From positions 1 through 64,000 of the forward strand of contig NZ_JAROCY010000022.1 of NCBI RefSeq assembly GCF_029436685.1: a stretch of 64,000 nt of DNA, read 5' to 3'. The notes under the pieces are model-generated. The model did not search any database. It saw only the letters and a list, made by a program, of their open reading frames with translations, and had not been told where the DNA came from. Source of the stretch: Novosphingobium cyanobacteriorum. Its GTDB lineage: Bacteria > Pseudomonadota > Alphaproteobacteria > Sphingomonadales > Sphingomonadaceae. The translations under genes were made by a program, and so were the position numbers. Below, one piece after another: positions 36,901 to 45,900 of this stretch. Every line of letters begins with the position of its first letter. Position 1 is the stretch's first letter.

Positions 36901-39900
36901 GGAGTGGCCATTGCGCTCGACGGCACCACCGGCACCGGCGGTACCGCGCAAGGCGATCTCCTGACGGCGATCGAGATCCTCGAAGGCTCGGCGTTCAGCG
37001 ATGTGCTGTCGGGCGCTGCAGGAACGGACACCCTGCGGGGTGGCGATGGCGATGACAGGCTCACAGGTTCCGCAGGTGCGGATACACTTTCCGGCGGGGA
37101 CGGCAACGATACGGCCGACTATTCGCTGTCGAGCGCATCGGTCCAGGTTGCACTCGATGGAAGCGCCGGACGTGGCGGCTTCGCCGAAGGCGATACGCTG
37201 ATCAGCATCGAGAACCTCACCGGCTCGGGCTTCGCCGACACTTTGTCGGGGGGGATGGGGAACGAAACGCTCGATGGCGGAGCCGGCGATGACATTCTCA
37301 AGGGGTCCATCGGCGCCGATACCCTGATCGGCGGCGCTGGCTTCGACACGGTCGATTACTCGGCCTCATCCACCGGCGTGACCATCGCCAATGACGGCAG
37401 CTTTGGTGGGAGCGGCGATGCTGCTGGCGATAGGCTTGCAGGGATCGAGCGGATCGTCGGATCTGCATCGTCCGATATCCTGACTGGCAGTACGCTCGAC
37501 GATACGCTTGAAGGTGGCGATGGCAACGACCAGCTTGCCGGCCTCACCGGCAACGACCGCCTGGCGGGAGGTGTCGGCGATGACGTGCTGACCGGCGGCG
37601 CAGGCGCAGACGTCCTTGATGGTGGCAGCGGCTTTGACGCTGTCACTTATGCCAATGCCACTGCCGCAGTGAAGATTGACCTGGCGGCAGGAACCGGAAA
37701 TGGTGCCGAGGCGGAAGGTGACACCCTGATCGGGATCGAGCAAGTCACCGGATCGGACTTTGGCGACACGATCGGTGGTTCGGCGGCAGAAGAAATTCTC
37801 CTCGCAGGCGCGGGGAATGACGCGGTGTCAGGCGGTGCGGGTGCGGACCGCCTCGACGGTGGTTCCGGTGACGACGTCCTGTCTGGAGGCGCCGGTGCCG
37901 ACCAGCTCATCGGCGGCCAAGGTTTCGATACTGCGGACTATTCGTCCAGCACCGCGGGCATCCAGATCAACCTCGATGGCTCGGCAGCATCGGGCGGCGA
38001 TGCCGAAGGCGATACCCTGACTTCGATCGAACGGGTCGTTGGCTCTGCCGCTTCCGACACGATTGTGGGTTCTTCGGCAGCCGAGTCGCTCGATGGCGGT
38101 GCCGGGAACGACGTGCTTACAGGAGCGGGAGGCACGGACACGCTCACCGGAGGCGCCGGGAACGATACCTTGCGCGGCGGCTCAGGTGCCGACCGTCTCG
38201 ACGGTGGCGTGGGCTTTGATACGGCTGACTACAGTGCCTCGGACTCGGCGGTCCAGATCGTTCTCGACGGTTCGGCCGCTCGCGGCGGCGATGCCGAAGG
38301 CGATGTCCTGACCGGCATCGAACGGGTGGTCGGATCCTCCGATGGCGACAGCCTGACGGGCGGTGCCGGCAATGAGACGCTCGCGGGCGGCGCGGGCGAC
38401 GACATCCTGGGCGGCCTTGGCGGCGACGACGTCCTGCAGGGCGGCGCGGGCGACGACCTTCTTGTCGGCGGGGTTGGCGCCGACACGCTTGATGGCGGTA
38501 GCGGCAGCGACACCGTCAGCTATCTTGCTTCGACAAGCGGCGTCATCGCCTCGCTTGGCGGCGCTGTCGGCCAGAACGGTGATGCCCAGGGCGACGTCAT
38601 CACCAACGTTGAAGTACTGCAGGGTTCTACTTTTGCGGACACGCTTTACGGACGTAGCAGTGCCGAGACCCTGCTTGGTGACGGCGGCGACGATATGCTC
38701 GTGGGCAGCGCGGGCGCCGACAGCCTTGATGGCGGCAGCGGCCTCGATACAGTCGACTATTCCGCTTCGACCGCGGCCGTGTCCGTCAACCTCGACGGTT
38801 CGGTTTCGTCCGGCGGCGATGCCGCGGGAGATACACTGACAAACGTCGAGCGAGTGGTGGGCTCGGCCCAAGGCGACATACTGCGCGGCTTTGACGACGC
38901 CGATATCCTCGAAGGCAATGACGGCGCCGACACTCTTCAGGGCGGGGCAGGGGCAGATACGCTGCTGGGCCAGGCCGGCAACGACGTTCTGGTCGGTGGG
39001 CTTGGCGCCGATATCCTCGATGGCGGCGCAGGGACCGACACGGCTGACTACAGCGGCTCTGGGGCGGGCGTGACTGTGGGTCTGGACGGCGGCGCCAACA
39101 GCGGTGGCGATGCCGATGGTGATACCCTGCGAGGTATTGAACTGATCGTGGGGTCGGGGTTTGCCGACATCGTGCGCGGCGGAACCGGCGCCGAGACGCT
39201 CCAGGGCGGTGCAGGCGATGATCTCCTCGCGGGCTCTGCCGGCGCCGATGCGCTCGAGGGGGGCACCGGCTTCGACACGGCTGATTTTTCGACCTCGAAT
39301 GCGGGGATCACCATCTCGCTGTCGGGTGGACAGGGCACGGGCGGAGATGCCGCCGGGGACACCCTTGCGGGCATCGAGAAGCTTGTCGGCTCGGCCTTTG
39401 CCGATCGGCTAGGCGGCACGAACGTCGCGGATGTCCTCGTCGGCGGCGATGGCAATGACACTCTGACCGGCGGCCTCGGCGATGATGGCCTTGATGGCGG
39501 CGCCGGCAATGATATTCTTGTCGGCGGCGCCGGCTCGGACGTCCTTGCTGGTGGGCAGGGCAACGACACGGCCGACTATTCGGCTTCCATCCAGGCTGTC
39601 CGTGTCAATCTGGACGGGACTGCCAGCATCGGCGGTGACGCCGACGGTGATGTCCTGAGTTCGATCGAGCGCGTCCTCGGGTCCGCACAAGGCGACGTCC
39701 TGACTGGTAGCAGCGCGAATGAGCAGCTCTCCGGCAACGGCGGTGACGATACCTTGTCTGGGGGCGGCGGCGCCGATGCTCTTGACGGCGGCGCCGGAAC
39801 AGACACGGCAGATTATTCGAGCTCGGCAGCGGGTGTCACGATCACGCTCGACGGCGCTGCCGGTACAGGCGGCGATGCCTCGGGCGACACATTGACCAAT

Positions 39901-42900
39901 GTCGAGCGCCTCGTGGGTTCTGCTGGCGACGATACACTGGGCGGTTCTGCCGGCGACGATACCATTGCGGGTGGCAGCGGTGCCGACACGATCGCCGGTG
40001 GCGCAGGAAATGATACCCTCCAGGGCGGGGCCGGGGACGATGTCATCACTGGCGGCGCTGGTGCCGATACGATTTCTGGCGGGACGGGCAACGATACCGT
40101 CAGTTATGCATCGGCCCAATCGGCCATCACCGCTTACCTCGATGGCACGACGTCAAGCCGGGGCGATGCTGCGGGCGATACCATTTCTGGTGTCGAACAG
40201 CTCGTCGGCTCGGCCTTTGACGACCGACTGCTGGGGAGCAATGGCAACGAGACGATCCGCGGGGGCGCCGGCGCCGATGAGATTTCTGCCGGAACCGGTG
40301 ACGACCAGCTGTTCGGCGAAGCCGGCGACGACCTCCTCAACGGGGGGGGCGGCGCTGATGCCATAGATGGCGGTGCGGGTTTCGATACCATTACCTATGC
40401 GGGCTCCCTTGTCGGCGTGACGGTTCGTCTCGACGGCACGGCGTCCCAGGGCGGCGATGCCGATGGTGACCTACTGGTCAATGTCGAAAAAGTAATCGGC
40501 TCTGCCGCCGGCGACGTCTTCTATGGCTCGGCTGGTGACGAACAGGTCGACGGAGGAGCTGGAGACGACCTCATCGTCACGAGCGCCGGAGCGGATGGCT
40601 ACACCGGCGGTGCGGGCTTCGATACGGTCGACTACTCGAGTGGCGCTGCAGCGGTGACGGTCCGTATGGACGGATCGGTCTCGAGCGGCGGCGATGCCGA
40701 AGGCGATACCCTGTCCGGCATCGAGCAGGTCATCGGAACTGCCCTTGCGGACACCATCACGGGTTCAGCCAATGCCGATACGATCGTGGGCGGCGCTGGC
40801 GCGGATAGTCTTTCGGGCGCCGCAGGGGCTGACCAGATCTCGGGCGGTGATGGCAACGATATCCTCCAGGGCGGCGCCGGCGCGGATCTGCTCGATGGCG
40901 GTGCCGGCTTTGACCGCGTGACTTATGCTGGCGCCGGAAGTGGGGTCGCAGTCCGCATGGACGGCTTGGCCGGTACCGCCGGCGAAGCGCTCGGCGATGT
41001 GCTGGTAGGGGTCGAGCGGGTAGTCGGATCGGGATTTGCCGATACCATCGTCGGTTCGGCAAGCGATGACACGATCGACGGTGGCAACGGCGACGACCTC
41101 CTTCAGGGTGGAGATGGCGACGACGCCCTGGGTGGCGGCAATGGCAATGACACGATCGAGGGAGGTCTTGGTGCCGACCGGATCGATGGCGGTGCCGGCA
41201 CCGACGTCGTTGACTACACCAATTCCGTGCAATCCGTCTCTGCATTCCTTGACGGCACTGCCGGTGTCGGTGGTGATGCCCAAGGCGATGTGCTGCTCAA
41301 TGTCGAAACCTTGAAGGGCTCGGCGCTCTCTGACACGCTGACGGGCAGTGCCGGGGCCGATACCCTGCTCGGCCAGGCCGGTGACGACACGCTCGTCGGA
41401 GGCGCAGGCGGTGACACTCTGGGGGGCGGCGACGGCTTCGATACAGCGGACTATTCGGCCTCTGCGACAGGGATCGCCCTCGACCTCGTAACCGGCACGG
41501 GCAGCGCAGGCGATGCAGCCGGCGACCGGCTCAGCAGCATCGAGCGTGTCGTCGGCTCCACCATGGCCGACACCATCACTGGTTCGGCGGTCGCCGAAGT
41601 CGTCGAAGGCGGCGACGGAGCAGACCGTCTCGATGGCGCAGGTGGCGCAGACAGCCTCTTCGGCGGCAACGGCGATGACGTCCTGACAGGTGGCGCAGGA
41701 GGCGACCAGCTCGACGGGGGAAGCGGCCAGGACACTGCCGATTATGCCTCGAGCAACCAGGGCGTGACGATCTTTCTCGATGGCGTCAGCACCGGAGCGG
41801 GCGGCACTGCTGCGGGCGACACGCTGAGCAGTATTGAAACCGTGTTGGGCTCTGCGTTCGGCGATACCTTGGTGGGCGCTGCCGCCGCTGAGACCCTAGT
41901 CGGCAACGACGGCAACGACATTCTCGAAGGGGGTAGCGGTGCTGACCGTCTCGAGGGCGGTGCAGGCATCGATACTGCCTCCTATGAGCATGCAAGTGCC
42001 GGGGTGGCGGCAAGCCTAGCCACGGGCGCCGGCACGGCAGGAGACGCGAGCGGGGACGTTCTTGTCGGCATTGAACGACTGCTGGGTTCAGACTTCGATG
42101 ACATTCTGGCAGGGGGCAGCGGCATCGAGACACTCGACGGCGGCGCTGGCAATGACATGTTGATTGCCAGCGCGGGCGCTGACAGTCTGGTTGGCGGTGC
42201 AGGCTTCGACACCGTCGACTACGCTGCGGCAACGGCTGCGGTAAGCGTTGCCCTCGACGGTTCCGGAGGAGCTGGCGATATAGCGGCCGGTGACAAGCTT
42301 ACCGGCATTGAAGCGGTCATTGGCTCGGCGTTTGGCGATACCATAACCGGAACATTCTCCGACGACACGCTCGCCGGTGGTGCAGGCAATGACGTCTTGT
42401 CTGGCGGGAGCGGAAGCGACATCCTGGGTGGCGGGGTTGGCGATGACACGTTGTCGGGTGACAGTGGTGCTGACATCCTCGATGGCGGCACCGGCACCGA
42501 CACGGCCAGCTATGCCGGTTCGGGCACAGCCGTCACGATCGATCTTGGCACGGGGTCCGCCAGTGGCGGGGATGCGCAAGGCGACACTTTCAGCTCGATC
42601 GAGCGGTTCGTCGGATCGCGCGTCGCCGACACCCTGATCGGCGGGTCCGGTGATGACTGGTTCGACGGTTTCGATGGCAACGACACGCTGCGCTCGGGGG
42701 CGGGCAATGACACCTTGTTCGGCGGGATCGGAGACGACAGCCTGGACGGCGGCGCCGGTGCAGACCGCATCGATGGCGGGGCTGGAATCGATACGGTGGA
42801 TTACTCGGGCTCCACAGCCGGCGTGACCATCAGGACCGCCGGGACTTCGAACGGTGGTGATGCCGAAGGAGACACCCTTTCCGCGATCGAGAAGGTGATC

Positions 42901-45900
42901 GGATCTTCGTTCGCTGACCGCTTTGAAGGCAGGGCGGCGGATGAGGAGTTTGTCGGCGGCGGTGGTGACGACAGTTTCGTGGCGTCTGGCGGAGCCGATA
43001 TCTATCGTGGCGACGCCGGAGCCGACACGGCAGATTACTCGGCATCGTCCAGTAACGGCATGCAGATCTACATGGACGGAAGCTTCGGAACGGGTGGCGA
43101 TGCTGCCGGTGACCGTCTGTTCGAAATCGAAACGGTGATTGGCTCAGGCCAGGCAGATACGATCACTGCAGGTGCCAGCGCGGCGACCATCCTGGCCGGC
43201 GGGGGCAACGATACCCTTTTCGGCGGTGACGGCAGCGACACGCTCGACGGTGGTGCCGGTGACGATATCCTGGCAAGCGGTCTTGGCGCCGACCAGATCA
43301 CCGGCGGTGCCGGTATCGACATCGCAGACTACCGCAATTCCGGCGCCGCGGTGATTGTTGCCAACAATGGCAGCGCCGGTAGTGGGGGCTGGGCAGAAGG
43401 CGACGTCCTCACCGGTATCGAAGTGGTCTACGGGTCCCAGAACTACGCTGACACGTTGAGGGGTAGTCTCGTTTCCAGCTCGAGCCTGTGGGGCTGGGGT
43501 GGTGATGACCTCTTGGTCTCGTTCGGCCAGGCCGATTTCATCGATGGCGGTACGGGATTCGACACAGTGGATTTCTCGGCTTCGCAGGCCGGGGTGACGG
43601 TAAGGCTTGATGGCGGAGCCAGCAGTGGCGGTGATGCGGCCGGGGATGTCATCGTCAACGTCGAGCGCGTTACTGGCTCTGCCCTTGGCGACACGCTGAT
43701 CGGTGCGAGTGGCAACGAGACGCTGCAGGGCGGCGCGGGCGACGACATCCTCGTTGGCGGGGCCGGCGCCGATACGCTCGACGGTGGTGCGGGCTTCGAC
43801 ACGGCTGACTATTCCTCCGCCGGCGGCGTCATCGTGCGCATGGACGGTAGTGGCGGCGGCGCGGGCGATGCGGCCGGTGATGTGCTGCTAGGCGTTGAAA
43901 AGGTCATCGGATCTGCCTTGGCCGACGTGATTTATGGATCGGGGAGCGCGGACACGATCGTGGGCGGCGATGGCGATGACATTCTCGCGCCCGGCCTCGG
44001 TGCAGACACGCTCGATGGTGGCAGTGGCAGCGACACGGTTGACTATTCCAGTTCGGCGAGCGCGATCACTGTCAACCTAGTCGATGCATCGCTTTCGACC
44101 GGTCTGGCACTGGGCGATGTCTTTTCCAGTATCGAGATCTATTCGCTGTCGGCTTTCAATGACAGGTTTACAGGCTCGGGCGGGGGTGAGACGATCAATG
44201 CCGGCGCGGGCAACGATATCGTGGATGCCGCCGGAGGCGATGACACGCTCTATGGTGGCGCCGGAAACGACACTCTGGTCGGCGGCGCTGGCGCGGACGT
44301 GATCGACGGCGGCGCAGGGACCGATACTGTCGACTATTCCGCATCGGGCGCAAGCGTTGCGATCAATCTTGGCACGGGGACCGGCAACAGTGGCGGGGAT
44401 GCACAGGGAGATATCTTTGCGGTCAATTCGATCGAGAACGCCATCGGCTCTGCCGGGGATGACACGATCGTGGGCAGCGCTGCAGCCAACAACCTGAAGG
44501 GAGGGGCAGGCAACGACATCCTCATCGGTGGCGCCGGGGCCGATACCCTTGATGGCGGCGCGGGCATCGATACCTTGAGCTATGCGAGCTCGGGTAGCGC
44601 GGTGTCGGTGAGCCTGGCGAGCGGGACTGGCACGGGCGGGGATGCTGCGGGCGACACGTTCAGCGGCTTCGAGAACCTTGCGGGCAGCAGTGGCGCCGAC
44701 ACGTTGACCGGGGACGGAGCGGCCAACACGATCTGGGGCGGTGTCGGCAACGATACGATCCAGGGCGGCGCTGGCAACGATACGATCTATGGCGAAGAGA
44801 GCAACGACACCATCGACGGCGGTGCGGGCGCGGACGTGCTGGATGGGGGTGCCGGGATCAACACGCTGAGCTATGCTTCTGCGGCAGGAGCGGTGACAGT
44901 CTCACTGCTGACCGGGACGGGCACAGCCGGCGAAGCCAATGGCGACACCTTCACGAACTTCCAGAACCTCACCGGATCGGGCAACAACGACACGCTGACC
45001 GGCGACAGCCAGCAGAACCTCATTGCTGGCGGCAATGGCGATGACATCATCGATGGGGGAACCGGCGCGGATACGCTGCAGGGGGGCAATGGCAACGATA
45101 CCCTGCTCGGTGGAGCGGGATCCGACGCGTTCGACGGCGGGGCCGGTACCGATGGGGTGGACTACAGCCAGAGCAGTGGCGGTGTCTCGGTCGACCTTGC
45201 CGCCAATTCCGGCAATGGCGCGGATGCCCAGGGCGACACTTACGCCAATATCGAGAACCTGACGGGTTCCGCTTCGGGCGATACGCTGGTTGGCAATGCT
45301 CTGGCAAACACACTCAATGGCGGCGGCGGCAACGACCAGTTGTCAGGTCTTGCCGGCAACGACGTGATCAACGGCGGGAATGGCGACGATGTCATCACCG
45401 GCGGTGCCGGGGTCGACGCGCTTGATGGTGGCGCCGGCATCAACACCCTGTACTTCGGCACCAGCTTCGGCAACCTTGCGAGCGTATCGGCAAGCGCAGG
45501 GGTCACCATCTCACTCGACGGTGTGACGACCGGTATCGGTGGCGACGCCCAGGGCGATACCTACCGCAACTTCACCAATGTCTACCTCACCAACCTTGCC
45601 GACAAGGTGACCGGGACGGCGGCGAACGAGTGGTTCCGTGGCCTGGGCGGGGCGGACACGATCGATGGTGGCGCGGGCACCGACACCGTAAGTTACTGGG
45701 GCAGCAGCGTGCCGGGAGGCGTGTCCATCGGCCTCGACGGGGTTGCCGGAACGCTGAACGAGGCAGCAGGCGATGTTCTGACGAACATCGAGATCCTGCA
45801 AGGCTCGCAGTTCGACGACACGCTCTGGGGCAATGGCAGCGCCAATACCATCCAGGCGATGGAGGGCAATGACACCATCAGGGGCGATGCGGGCGCAGAC